From Erysipelotrichaceae bacterium (lineage in GTDB: Bacteria; Bacillota_I; Bacilli_A; Erysipelotrichales; Erysipelotrichaceae): DNA of 64,000 nucleotides. The stretch is taken from the NCBI GenBank assembly GCA_017431225.1, contig JAFRLM010000020.1:1-64000 (forward strand), given 5' to 3'. Below are positions 48,598 to 57,227 of the stretch, piece after piece. The first letter of the stretch is position 1, and every line of letters begins with the position of its first letter. The position numbers were made by a program, and so were the translations under genes. The notes below the pieces were generated by a model that did no database searches, was not told the origin of the DNA, and saw only the letters and a program-made list of their open reading frames with translations.

Positions 48598-49791
48598 ATG
48601 AAAAGAATCCTTAACCGGGATCATATCCTGATCCAGACGGCGTTTTATATCTGTTTCGCGGCACTGATGGGCTTTGGCACCTTCACGATGCTGAGCCGCG
48701 GTTACAATGCCTCGACGATCGGCGTGCTCATCGCCCTGGCCAATCTTTCCAGCATCGTCTTCAATTATCTGATCTCCGCCCTGCAGGGAAAACTGAAAAC
48801 GGTCAGCGCTTTTCAGATGGCTTTCTTTGTTTCGCTTGCCCTGCTGGCCGCCTATACCGGGAACGCGCTCTGCGCAAGACCGTCCTTTGCCCTGAGTCTG
48901 AGTTATCTGCTGTGCATCGCCTTTACGTTCTCGCTGACACCGCTGATCGATTCGCTCAATTCCGCGCTGATCAAAAACGGCATCGACATCCACTTCGGTG
49001 TTGCCCGTTCCTTCGGTTCCCTGTCCTACGGGATCTCCTGCATCGTCTTCGGTTATATCGCCTCGGCAGCCGGATGGCAGGCGATCGTCTGGCTGCTGGT
49101 CCTGTTTCATCTCGTATTGATCTTCTTCCTATATATCAGCGGCAGACATTTCGCCCGGATCGATACAGCAGAAGCGGGAGAAGAAGAAAAGGAAACACTT
49201 CACTTCCTGGAATTCATCAAGAACCGTCCTTCCTTTTTCCTGACCTGCATCGGTTATGCCGGACTGATGGGCTGTTTCAACCTGATCATGGAAAGCTTCC
49301 TTCTGCCGATCCTGCTCAGTGTCGGCGGAACGACCGTTGACTCCGGCATCGTCCAGGGGATCAAGGCGTTCATGGAAGTTCCCTTCATTTTCTGTTTTCA
49401 TCTGATCGAACGCCGTTTCTCTCTGCGCTCGATCTTTACGGTCTCCGTATTCAGTTTCTTCGCCAAGTGTCTGATCATGTACGCGGCCCGCACTGTCGTC
49501 CCGATCTACGCTTCCCAGATCCTGCAGGGGACATCGCTCGCGCTCCTTTTGCCGGCCTATGTCTCCTACATCAACCGGACCATGAAGAAAAACGAGATCG
49601 CTCTGGCTTACGCGCTGCAGGCAATGAGCCTGACTGCAGTGCAGATGCTGCTGAATTCCTTCGGCGGCTATGTGCTCGATCTCTACGGTGTCAAGCCACT
49701 GTGCATGCTGGCAGCTGTACTTACCGCTCTCAGCGGCTACCTGCTGCTGCGTCATCTCCGTCCGGCAGATACTGCCAAACAGACAGTCTGA
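48598..49791 (+). CDS. MFS permease
   Basis: A 397-residue transporter with twelve hydrophobic helices in two halves, separated by a charged cytoplasmic loop (about 190-205, AEAGEEEKE). The FGVARSFGSLSYGI segment in helix 5 and the overall pattern resemble the MFS_1-like/LacY-type group that includes nucleoside and oligosaccharide symporters. Substrate unknown. It is transcribed alone, between buk and a convergent hydrolase gene. Confidence 0.85.
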   Translation: MKRILNRDHILIQTAFYICFAALMGFGTFTMLSRGYNASTIGVLIALANLSSIVFNYLISALQGKLKTVSAFQMAFFVSLALLAAYTGNALCARPSFALSLSYLLCIAFTFSLTPLIDSLNSALIKNGIDIHFGVARSFGSLSYGISCIVFGYIASAAGWQAIVWLLVLFHLVLIFFLYISGRHFARIDTAEAGEEEKETLHFLEFIKNRPSFFLTCIGYAGLMGCFNLIMESFLLPILLSVGGTTVDSGIVQGIKAFMEVPFIFCFHLIERRFSLRSIFTVSVFSFFAKCLIMYAARTVVPIYASQILQGTSLALLLPAYVSYINRTMKKNEIALAYALQAMSLTAVQMLLNSFGGYVLDLYGVKPLCMLAAVLTALSGYLLLRHLRPADTAKQTV

Positions 49792-49797
49792 TCATAC

Positions 49798-49825
49798 AAA
49801 AAGAAGGCAACGCCTTCTTTTCTTT
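49798..49825. terminator. Bidirectional terminator between the MFS and hydrolase genes
   Basis: AAGAAGGC-AAC-GCCTTCTT followed by TTCTTTATTC. Confidence 0.82.
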
Positions 49826-50771
49826 ATTCGTCTTTCGGGATCTGCCCGATCGCCTTTAGAAATTCACTCACGTGACGCGCGTATTCCTGCGGCTGGCGGA
49901 TCGCGGATACAGCGTGTTCCGCGCCTTCCAGATAATAGATCTCCTTATAGCCCTTCGTCCGTTCGTACATCCTTTTCGAATTTTCCGGAAGGATAAAGGA
50001 ATCTTCGGCACCGTGCAGGAAGAGGATCGGGATCATGTTTTCGTCCAGTGCGTCGATCGGCCGCATGTCTCTCAGTGAATAACGATAGCGGAGCCTTGTC
50101 CCGAGATCGGTAAGCTCAAACAGGAAGGAAGGCATCTTGGCGCTCTTATAACCTCCCCGCAGCACATTCTCGATATCCGCAAAGCCGCAGTCCGCTACAG
50201 CAAAGTCGACCGCGGGCAGATACTGCATACAGGTAAGCGTCGTTGCCGCGCCAAGCGATTCTCCGTGCAGACCCAGACTGTCGATCAGCGGATAACGGGA
50301 ACGGGTATCTTCGATCAGCTTCAGCAGATCCTGCGCTTCCAGGATGCCGTAAGTCGTGATCGCCGGCGCGTTCAGACCGTGCCCGCGCAGATCATAGAGA
50401 ACACAGTTGTATCCCAGATCCAGATAGACCGGAACGTATTTCAGAGAACCGATGCGGTTATCTGTATAGCCATGCGAGATGATGACGTATTTCCTTGAAG
50501 GAACAGGATTCTTTAAAAGCTGAACATGCAGCTCGTAATCGTCTTTTCCCTTAACGATATAATCCTCTTTTTCAAGCAGGTCATAAAAAGAAGTGTTGTA
50601 ATGTTCCGACTGCCAGGTCATCGCTTCTTCCAGGGTCTGGCGTTTTCCGGTCATCGTAAAGCCGGCCAGCCAGAAGGATACGGCAAAAAGCACGACAAGC
50701 AGCAGGATCAGAATGATCAGAAATATCTTCAGCAAACGGGATCTCCCCTTTCTGTTGTTTTTACTATGCAT
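49824..50771 (-). CDS. Membrane-anchored alpha/beta hydrolase
   Basis: A 315-residue protein with a basic N-terminus and one helix (about 15-38, LLKIFLIILILLLVVLFAVSFWLAG), then an extracytoplasmic serine-hydrolase domain. It has the oxyanion segment ISHGYTDNR, YDLRGHGLN, nucleophile elbow LHGESLGAAT, acid HGAEDSFILPENS and His GAEHAVS. The type resembles the YqkD/BAAT-like hydrolases of Firmicutes. The start at 50771 is placed about 30 bases after a TATAAT (near 50799-50804), and no Shine-Dalgarno sequence is visible. Substrate unknown. Confidence 0.82.
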   Translation of the reverse strand: MHSKNNRKGRSRLLKIFLIILILLLVVLFAVSFWLAGFTMTGKRQTLEEAMTWQSEHYNTSFYDLLEKEDYIVKGKDDYELHVQLLKNPVPSRKYVIISHGYTDNRIGSLKYVPVYLDLGYNCVLYDLRGHGLNAPAITTYGILEAQDLLKLIEDTRSRYPLIDSLGLHGESLGAATTLTCMQYLPAVDFAVADCGFADIENVLRGGYKSAKMPSFLFELTDLGTRLRYRYSLRDMRPIDALDENMIPILFLHGAEDSFILPENSKRMYERTKGYKEIYYLEGAEHAVSAIRQPQEYARHVSEFLKAIGQIPKDE

Positions 50772-50886
50772 ATACAGGTCAGTTTCTGTTTCTATTATAC
50801 CCTCTCGGGAATGGTTTTTCCTTTCTCCTGAAAACCGGAGAAAAAGGAAATGATATAGTAAAAGTGATGAAAAACGGAGAAAGAAT

Positions 50887-52074
50887 ATGAACAGAGCGAT
50901 CCGAAACCTTTTGATCCTGCTTCTTATGGCAACCCTTCTTTCGGGGTGCGCGGGAGAGAAAAAGGAAGAGACTCCCGAAACGCCCGCAGTTCCGGAGATC
51001 CATGAACTTGCCACACAGCACGAAACCGAATTCGGCGGAGTCTACCTCGTGATCACGATCGATGACTTCAATAAACTGGGATTCGAATACGGCGACAGTG
51101 TGAACGTCGAATTCTCCAATGGCTACAAGCTTGAGGACATCCCCTACTATAACGGCTACTATGTCGATGCCGGGAAACCGCTGCTGATCGCCTATCCCGG
51201 ATACGATTACATCAAGGCCGCGATCAATTACGGCGAAGACCTCTGGGAGGAAGCCGAACTGAAGGCGACCAATGTAAAGACTCTCTGGATGACTGCCGGA
51301 CTGGATGAGCATTCCAAAGCTTCTGTTACTCTGAATGAAGCTGGAAAATACCGTGCCATTCAGGAAGCGCGGGACATCCATTATTATGACGAGCGGGAGA
51401 AATATCCCAGCGATATCGTCTTTGCCAATTTCCGCGCTATTGAGATGGGAAGCATCGCCGACGGACGTCTTTACCGTTCCGCCTCGCCCTGCGACAACCA
51501 GCATAAACGCGCTCCCTACGTCAATGACCTCATGCAGGAATACGGCGTGAATGCCGTCCTCGATCTCTCGGATAACGAATCGAAGATCCGGGGTTATCTG
51601 CAGCAGCCGGATTTCGCTTCCGCCTACTGGAAAGAGCTTTACGATCAGGGAAACGTCCTGCCGATCGCTTTGAATATGAATTATCTTTCCGATGACTTCG
51701 CGGCGAAGATCGCGCAGGGCTTCATCGACCTCAGCGAAAAGGAAGGACCTTATCTCATCCACTGCACCGAAGGCAAGGACCGCACAGGTTTTGTCTGCAT
51801 GCTGGTGGAAGCGTTATGCGGCGCAAGCTATCAGGAGATCGCCGACGATTATATGCTGACCTATGATAATTACTATGAGATCCGCAAGAATAACCAGGCA
51901 GATAAATACCAGACGATCCTCGAAAGCAATCTTGACGCGATGCTGAAGTTCATCGTCAATGATGATTCCGTTGATTTCAAAACAGCAGATCTCACACCAT
52001 ATGCGCGCGCCTATCTTCTGAACGCCGGCATGAGCGAGGAGCAGATCGATTCCTTCATCTCCCGTCTGCAGTAA
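50887..52074 (+). CDS. Tyrosine-phosphatase-like lipoprotein
   Basis: A 395-residue lipoprotein (signal with LLSGC, lipid Cys about 21). After an acidic linker comes a beta-rich domain of about 90 residues (YLVITIDDFNKLGFEYGDSVNVEFSNGY). A PtpB-like protein-tyrosine/lipid phosphatase domain follows, with GRLYRSASP, AVLDLSDNESK and the P-loop HCTEGKDRTG (Cys-x5-Arg). The early domain resembles a SAM-hydroxide-adenosyltransferase-like barrel by strand pattern, with low certainty. It acts outside the membrane, so its substrate is probably not a cytosolic phosphoprotein. GGAGAAAGAAT precedes the ATG. Confidence 0.85.
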   Translation: MNRAIRNLLILLLMATLLSGCAGEKKEETPETPAVPEIHELATQHETEFGGVYLVITIDDFNKLGFEYGDSVNVEFSNGYKLEDIPYYNGYYVDAGKPLLIAYPGYDYIKAAINYGEDLWEEAELKATNVKTLWMTAGLDEHSKASVTLNEAGKYRAIQEARDIHYYDEREKYPSDIVFANFRAIEMGSIADGRLYRSASPCDNQHKRAPYVNDLMQEYGVNAVLDLSDNESKIRGYLQQPDFASAYWKELYDQGNVLPIALNMNYLSDDFAAKIAQGFIDLSEKEGPYLIHCTEGKDRTGFVCMLVEALCGASYQEIADDYMLTYDNYYEIRKNNQADKYQTILESNLDAMLKFIVNDDSVDFKTADLTPYARAYLLNAGMSEEQIDSFISRLQ

Positions 52075-52099
52075 AAACAAACAGATCGATAGACCAAAG

Positions 52100-52145
52100 T
52101 AAAAGGGGCTGTTACGAAATAGCTAATCCGTAACAGCCCCTTCTC
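52100..52145. terminator. Strong bidirectional terminator
   Basis: AAGGGGCTGTTACG...CGTAACAGCCCCTT, a 14-base-pair stem with a short loop, between convergent genes. Confidence 0.9.
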
Positions 52146-52162
52146 TAATTGTTTGAGATATT

Positions 52163-53962
52163 CTATTCGACGGTGAAGTCGACGTTGATCTGGACGTTGT
52201 CCTTCTGTTCAAAGAGATCGATACCCATCAGCATGCCCTTCTCTTCGTTGTAGATGGCGACCTGTTTCAGGGAACCGACCACCGAAGGATTCGTTCTCTC
52301 GAATCCGGCAGCGGTCAGTTTCTCTTCGTAGGCATTCAGGAATGCTTCTGCTTCCTCCATGGTCGCGAAGGTCTGATCGAACGCGAGATAGAGCTTGTAG
52401 TCACGTCCGTACTGGACTTTGGCAAATTTCGCCAGATCACGGCAGGTGAGCGGATCATTGAGGTCGATCTCCGGGAAGCCTGCTTCAGCGATGCGCTTTT
52501 CAGCTTCCTCTGCCGGTAATGTCTTCTCGGATCTGTAGAGCAGGGATACTTTGTTGTCGCCTGTCATCAGATAACGGAAATTGGCTCTGCCCTGCGGCGC
52601 AGCGAGGTAGCTCATTTCCTCCGTATCGCCTTCGTATACCGGTGTGAATCCGGCATCCTGCAGTGCTGTTTCATATGCTGCAAGATATTCATTCATCTTG
52701 TCTTCGTCTTCGAAGTTGATGTCGACATACAGATTGGCGTTATAGTCGAAGAAGTATAACCAGGATTCCGTCAAAGCGGCAGCGCGGTCGGTACCCTTCA
52801 GTTCGACGAAATTCGTTGATGCCGGGAGTTCCACGAAACCAAGACCGGTGACGACCTTATTGATCTCATCCAGTCCGTAGTATTCCGGGTAGGCATAGTA
52901 TTTCTTCGTGACCAGATTGACACCGTTGTCGAAGCTCGGCGCGATCTCGGAATAACACTTGTATTCATCACGCAGCAGACGGCGGTAGACTGTCTTTTCG
53001 CTTCCGTCTTCCGCAACGGCTTTCGCTTCTTCGAAGCCTTCCTTCTTTAAGAGCTCGATATAATCGGCAAGATCCTGTTCTGTCGCGTGGGAATCGCGGA
53101 TCGTTGTCATATCGGTCATCAGGTAATCCTGATCCATCGTCATCGCATAGCTTGCGAATGTCGGGAACGGTACAGCCTGTTCGCCGTATCCGGGCATGAA
53201 AATGGAATTCAGAATGAACAGATCGCCTTCTGTCCAGGCAGTACGCGGTTCCGGATATACCGGGGATTTCATCCAGGCTTCCGCCGCGGCATTGTCCTCG
53301 GCTTCACCGAAAGTGATCACGACATCGATATCGTCATAGCTGATGCGGGTGACCGGGTTGTCATTCATGACGGCTTTCATATGAACGACTGTCGGATCGA
53401 TGTTGTCCATTTCAAGATAGACATCTTCCATCTGGGAGACTGCCATTTCACCGTATCCGGCATAACTGAGCAGGAAGCGCTTGACGATCTCTTCATGGGA
53501 TAAGAAAGTCAGCGGCGCGTCTGTCTGGTTATAGAAAAGATTGTAGATATTGCCCTGTGAGACTTCTTCATTCAGAAGGTAGCCGGGCAGTCTTGAATCC
53601 GCGGCGTCGATCGCCTGCTCCTCACCGAGGAAGACGATGTTCTCCAGACCGCCGTTTCTCAGGAAGCCCTGGAAAGCCTCGTTCTTCACACTCATCGCAG
53701 CGAAGTCGTTGTAGGCTTCATCCTTATAATCGAACCAGACCAGGTCTCTGGAATAGACGTTGATCTTCAGGAAATTCGACTCGATCGTATACTTTCCGTC
53801 CTTGATCTTCGCCAGGAAATTATCCATCGCCTTTTCGGAGATCTCCGCGGGGGTGAGCTCCGGCTCCGGTTCCGGATCTTCGGATGGTTTATTTCCCTGG
53901 CAGCCTGTCAGACACAGACAAAGCACCGCCAGCAGGATCAGCAGTTTCTTTATGCTTTTCAT
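52163..53962 (-). CDS. Large lipoprotein of unknown function
   Basis: A 599-residue exported lipoprotein (MKSIKKLLILLAVLCLCLTGC, lipid Cys about 21) with an acidic Pro/Glu linker. The rest is soluble and rich in aromatic residues. At least three segments of similar layout (AYETALQDAGFTPVYE, FLNAYEEKLTAAGFERT, YIELLKKEGFEEAK) suggest repeated alpha/beta units like those in some Bacillota surface lipoproteins. No catalytic motif is visible. GGAGGATAATACC precedes the ATG at 53962. It is a single-gene unit. Confidence 0.75.
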   Translation of the reverse strand: MKSIKKLLILLAVLCLCLTGCQGNKPSEDPEPEPELTPAEISEKAMDNFLAKIKDGKYTIESNFLKINVYSRDLVWFDYKDEAYNDFAAMSVKNEAFQGFLRNGGLENIVFLGEEQAIDAADSRLPGYLLNEEVSQGNIYNLFYNQTDAPLTFLSHEEIVKRFLLSYAGYGEMAVSQMEDVYLEMDNIDPTVVHMKAVMNDNPVTRISYDDIDVVITFGEAEDNAAAEAWMKSPVYPEPRTAWTEGDLFILNSIFMPGYGEQAVPFPTFASYAMTMDQDYLMTDMTTIRDSHATEQDLADYIELLKKEGFEEAKAVAEDGSEKTVYRRLLRDEYKCYSEIAPSFDNGVNLVTKKYYAYPEYYGLDEINKVVTGLGFVELPASTNFVELKGTDRAAALTESWLYFFDYNANLYVDINFEDEDKMNEYLAAYETALQDAGFTPVYEGDTEEMSYLAAPQGRANFRYLMTGDNKVSLLYRSEKTLPAEEAEKRIAEAGFPEIDLNDPLTCRDLAKFAKVQYGRDYKLYLAFDQTFATMEEAEAFLNAYEEKLTAAGFERTNPSVVGSLKQVAIYNEEKGMLMGIDLFEQKDNVQINVDFTVE

Positions 53963-54049
53963 GGTATTATCCTCCAAATGTACATAAACTACTACAATTA
54001 TACTTCATGCCTTAAACAGATAGAAAGAAGAACGGACGGTCCTTTTCAA

Positions 54050-54076
54050 AACCGGACATATTTGTGTCCGGATGCA
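54050..54076 (-). terminator. Terminator of the NifX-like gene
   Basis: On the minus strand CCGGACA-CAAATA-TGTCCGG followed by TTTTG. Confidence 0.8.
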
Positions 54077-54078
54077 GG

Positions 54079-54483
54079 TCAGGCGCTGTGGCAGTTATGA
54101 TCATCGCCGCAGCCGTGATCGTGATGGCATTCGTGTCCTTCTTCACGGTCATGATGGTGACAGGATGCATCCGGATCGTACGCAAGCGCGCCGTTAAGAT
54201 AGGCTCTTACCACATCATCCGCTTTTCCCTGCGCACCGGGGATCAGCTCGATCCCGGCTTCATTCAGAGCATAACGGGCACCCATGCCGATACCGCCGCA
54301 GATCAAAAGGTCAGCGCCGGCTTCCTTTAAAAGCACTGCCAGCATGCCGTGGCCATGACCGTTGGAGGACAAGATCTGTTCCTTTATGATCCCTCCGTCC
54401 TCGATATCGTAAAGCTTGAACTCTTCCGTGCGGCCGAAGTGCTGGCCGACAAAACCATACTCATACGTGACTGCAATTCTCAT
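54079..54483 (-). CDS. NifX/NafY-like dinitrogenase iron-molybdenum cofactor domain protein
   Basis: A 134-residue protein. Residues 1 to about 105 match the NifX/NifB-C-terminal fold (MRIAVTYEYGFVGQHFGRTEEFKLYDIEDG, LLKEAGADLLICGGIGMGARYALNEAGIELI), and the tail (about 106-134) is crowded with His, Cys and Asp. The family binds metal-sulfur clusters; members outside nitrogen fixers are often linked to Mrp/ApbC or metal homeostasis. No nif genes are present. GAGGAAAAATAA precedes the ATG. A metal storage or carrier role is inferred from the tail. Confidence 0.85.
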   Translation of the reverse strand: MRIAVTYEYGFVGQHFGRTEEFKLYDIEDGGIIKEQILSSNGHGHGMLAVLLKEAGADLLICGGIGMGARYALNEAGIELIPGAQGKADDVVRAYLNGALAYDPDASCHHHDREEGHECHHDHGCGDDHNCHSA

Positions 54484-54503
54484 TTATTTTTCCTCATTCT
54501 TTT

Positions 54504-54800
54504 TTATACATCCATAGCGGCTGTTTTTACTCTTTCTTTTAAGAAGGAACGGAACCGTTTTGATCCGAAAACGATGAACCGGTATTCTCTGTTGTCCTTC
54601 AGCCGGATCGAGAATACAGGAAACAGAAATCTTCGCTGAAAACTGATTTCTGAAATATCCGCGTATCTCATCTCGATACGCTTCAGTTCCGGAGAAACGG
54701 TCAGCTTGTTCGTGTGATACGTCATTTTCTCCTCATCGGTGCTGATGCCACCTCCGAGGACTCCTTCGCGGATGATGCTTGCGACAAAATACGGGTTCAT
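54504..54800 (-). CDS. Small PH-like domain protein
   Basis: A 98-residue protein with a strand pattern (MTYHTNKLTVSPELKRIEMRYADISEISFQRRFLFPVFSIRLKDNREYRFIVFG...) typical of bacterial PH/GRAM-like domains. It ends in an alpha helix with basic residues. It lies 12 bases after the prephenate-dehydratase-like gene and probably shares its transcript. GGAGATC precedes the ATG. No enzymatic motif. Confidence 0.6.
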   Translation of the reverse strand: MNPYFVASIIREGVLGGGISTDEEKMTYHTNKLTVSPELKRIEMRYADISEISFQRRFLFPVFSIRLKDNREYRFIVFGSKRFRSFLKERVKTAAMDV

Positions 54801-54812
54801 AGAGATCTCCTT

Positions 54813-55703
54813 TTATTTGACGGAAAAGCTCCCCAGATAGCGGAATTCGAGGGAAGACTGCTGACACAGTTTCTGATAATCCCCATAGGAACTCCCGGCG
54901 CATTCGATCACATAGACATAGTGGCCAAGTTCTGTTTTCAAAGGACGGTCATGGATCGCGACCAGCACCATCTTCAGCTCTTCCATCTTTTTCATCAAAG
55001 CAGGCAGTTCCTCCGCCGGTCCGGAAGCCAGGAAAGCCAGCCGGTCCGCGGACTCCGTAGCTGCCTGTTCGGTGGAAAGAACATAGAAACGAGTCTTATT
55101 GAAATCGCTGTTCTGGATCCCCGGAGCAAGGACCTTCAGCCCGTAAACTTCCGCGCTGCCCGCAGAGGCGATCGCCGCGCAGGAAGGATCGTTTCCCTCC
55201 GCTACGAGTCTGGCGCCTTCCGCTGTGCTTGAGACAACGACTGTTTCCGCTTCCGGGAGATTCGTCTTCAGCCATTCCGCGCCCTGGGTCAGGCCCTGCG
55301 GATGTGAATAGACTGTCCTGATCTGACTGAGCTCCGCGCCCGGAAGCGAAAGCAGATTCTGCGTGATCGGCAGCTCCACTTCCCCGACGACAGATAAAGA
55401 AGGATGCGCGATCAGGATATCGACATAATCGATCACCGCTCCGCCAATGGTATTCTCCTGCGGAATGACCGCGTAGCGGCTCTCTCCATTCAGCAGTGCC
55501 TCTACAGCATCCGCGACAGTCTCATACGGCTGCAGGGAAGCCTGCTCATCAAAAAACGTTTTACACGCTTCTTCGGTATATGTGCCGCGCGGTCCCAGAT
55601 AACTGACTTTGGCGGTCTGATCGATCACCACCGGGATCGTCTCTTCCGCAGCGGAACAGCCCGCCAGCAGAAAAACAAGGATCATCAATACTAATTTCTT
55701 CAT
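54813..55703 (-). CDS. Prephenate dehydratase-like lipoprotein with ACT domain
   Basis: A 296-residue protein with an N-terminal lipoprotein signal (MKKLVLMILVFLLAGC, lipid Cys16), then a complete PheA-type dehydratase: VSYLGPRGTYTEEA, YAVIPQENTIGGAVIDYVDIL, YSHPQGLTQGAEWL, and NKTRFYVLS with the catalytic Thr-Arg-Phe. A C-terminal ACT domain follows (EELKMVLVAIHDRPLKTELGHYVYVIECAG). Normal prephenate dehydratases are cytosolic and make phenylpyruvate for phenylalanine synthesis; an exported lipid-anchored form is unusual. It may be a real enzyme outside the cell, or an amino-acid sensor. It starts seven bases after a TATAAT. Confidence 0.85.
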   Translation of the reverse strand: MKKLVLMILVFLLAGCSAAEETIPVVIDQTAKVSYLGPRGTYTEEACKTFFDEQASLQPYETVADAVEALLNGESRYAVIPQENTIGGAVIDYVDILIAHPSLSVVGEVELPITQNLLSLPGAELSQIRTVYSHPQGLTQGAEWLKTNLPEAETVVVSSTAEGARLVAEGNDPSCAAIASAGSAEVYGLKVLAPGIQNSDFNKTRFYVLSTEQAATESADRLAFLASGPAEELPALMKKMEELKMVLVAIHDRPLKTELGHYVYVIECAGSSYGDYQKLCQQSSLEFRYLGSFSVK

Positions 55704-55710
55704 CTTTTTA

Positions 55711-55716
55711 ATTATA
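55711..55716 (-). promoter_or_regulatory. -10 element abutting the prephenate dehydratase-like gene (leaderless)
   Basis: TATAAT on the minus strand, preceded by TTG, seven bases before the ATG at 55703. Confidence 0.5.
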
Positions 55717-55749
55717 CAAGGCTCCAAGAATATGACTCTTTGTTGAAAT

Positions 55750-56892
55750 CTAATGGTGCAGCTCGAAGAGATCCCGCGGGAAAAGAGACAGGGATTCCGC
55801 GCCGTTCTCGGTGACAAGGATCATGTCTTCGACGCGCATATACATCTCTCCGGGGAACATCATCTTCGGTTCGGAACAGAATACCATTCCCGGCAGCATG
55901 ACTTCGTCTTCGTAATCCGCCAGTATCGGGAATTCATGGCAGTCAATACCGATCTGATGGCCGTTCATGCCGTGCTCCTGCTTTCGGAAGTATTTTCCGT
56001 AGCCGTGCGCTTCGACGTAATCGGTGATCATTTTGTACGTCTCGTTCACATTCGTCTTATAGGGAACGATGCTGCGGATCATGTTGACCTGCGCGTCCTG
56101 AAGCACTTTATAGCCTTCGCGGATATATTCCGGCGCTTCGCCCCAGTACAGCGTTCTGCCCCAGTCGGAGCAGTATCCGTCCTTAACGAATCCAATATCG
56201 AACGCGATCCCGGTATTCGGCAGAAGACGGTTCGTGCGCGGGAAGTCATAATTCTGCTCGGCGGTGAATGTGCCTCTTGTCTTGAAGCCGATCGTCGGCG
56301 GGAAGGAAAAGTCATCCATGCCGTGTTCCATACCATAGCGCATCAGCATGTCTTCCGCTTCCGCCATCGTCATTCCTTCACGGAAGTTTTCCGCGACATA
56401 CATGATCGCCTGATCGGTAAAGCGCGCCATATAGCGCAGCTGCTCGATCTCCCTGGCGTCTTTGATCTTGCGCAGATCTTTTAAAAGCAGTTCCGCATCG
56501 ACTGCTTCCGCTTCGGGAACGATATCCTTAACAGCTCCTGAGAGCCAGCCGGCACAGTCGCTTCCGATACCGATCCTCTTTCCTCTGACAAAGAAAGACA
56601 GCGTATCCTCCATCTGATCGAAGTAGGACAGGATGACTTTGCACCCCGGAAAATCATCCTTCAGCCTCGGGATGCATACGATCCTGAAGTCTCCCTCCGC
56701 AGATAACCAGAGGACTGCTTCCGGAAGGATATGGGACGACTGGCGGCCGCCGATGTTGTTCATGCAGCTTCTCTGCCAGAAGTAGTTGGTACATTCGCTT
56801 ACATACTGAAGATTCGCGCCGGTCGCGTAGAGCACTCCGTCAAGGCCTGCGTTGCGGATCGTATTCAGTATTCTTGTTCTGCGTTCACTCAT
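55750..56892 (-). CDS. M24-family metallopeptidase (Xaa-Pro peptidase-like)
   Basis: A 380-residue pita-bread peptidase. A creatinase-like N-terminal domain (1 to about 135) precedes the M24 domain with the five metal ligands in order: AFDIGFVKDGYCSDWGR (two Asp), EHGMNGHQIG (His), VFCSEPKM (Glu) and RVEDMI (Glu). It is cytosolic and probably cleaves Xaa-Pro dipeptides or N-terminal residues before proline. GTGAGGATC precedes the ATG at 56892; a longer in-frame start upstream overlaps the Shine-Dalgarno sequence. It lies upstream of the dehydratase-like gene, which has its own promoter. Confidence 0.9.
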   Translation of the reverse strand: MSERRTRILNTIRNAGLDGVLYATGANLQYVSECTNYFWQRSCMNNIGGRQSSHILPEAVLWLSAEGDFRIVCIPRLKDDFPGCKVILSYFDQMEDTLSFFVRGKRIGIGSDCAGWLSGAVKDIVPEAEAVDAELLLKDLRKIKDAREIEQLRYMARFTDQAIMYVAENFREGMTMAEAEDMLMRYGMEHGMDDFSFPPTIGFKTRGTFTAEQNYDFPRTNRLLPNTGIAFDIGFVKDGYCSDWGRTLYWGEAPEYIREGYKVLQDAQVNMIRSIVPYKTNVNETYKMITDYVEAHGYGKYFRKQEHGMNGHQIGIDCHEFPILADYEDEVMLPGMVFCSEPKMMFPGEMYMRVEDMILVTENGAESLSLFPRDLFELHH

Positions 56893-56947
56893 AATCTGAT
56901 CCTCACTTCTTCCCTTCCGTAAAAACCCGGTCAGCATTCCTTCCATG

Positions 56948-57071
56948 TTAAAGATCGATCACGATCTTCCTGTAGCTTCTGCATAGCCACACTTCCAGAG
57001 AAGCACGGCCTCCGAAAGGAGCTTTCAATCAGTCCTTTTTCCATCTCTTCGCTGCAATACGGGCATTTCAT
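56948..57071 (-). pseudogene. Frameshifted, shortened zinc-ribbon protein (DUF6487-like)
   Basis: The start MKCPYCSEEMEKGLIESS is that of the small zinc-ribbon proteins of the DUF6487 type (CPYC knuckle) and has a GGAG site. After about 18 codons the frame drifts into an unrelated tail. In another frame the sequence continues as EVWLCRSYRKIVIDL and a stop codon (56948-56950), which is the expected C-terminal half of that family. The middle is missing. A frameshift plus deletion has broken the gene. Confidence 0.6.
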
Positions 57072-57157
57072 ATGCATTATCTCCTTTTGCAAAGCCGGAA
57101 TAAGACCGCTCTTAAGCGTACTTGTTTGTCCGGTCCGGCTTGTTTTTCTGTCTTCAT

Positions 57158-57187
57158 TATACAAAAACAGGACCTTTCAGTCCTGTC
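57158..57187 (-). terminator. Terminator with ACAGGAC...GTCCTGT stem (repeat copy 1)
   Basis: On the minus strand ACAGGAC-TGAAAG-GTCCTGT followed by TTTTGTATAATG. The same hairpin and flank recur at 62018-62049 and 62507-62536. Confidence 0.82.
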
Positions 57188-57227
57188 TGTTGATTAGGTG
57201 AGCCACGCTTCAGAGAGAGATATGCGG

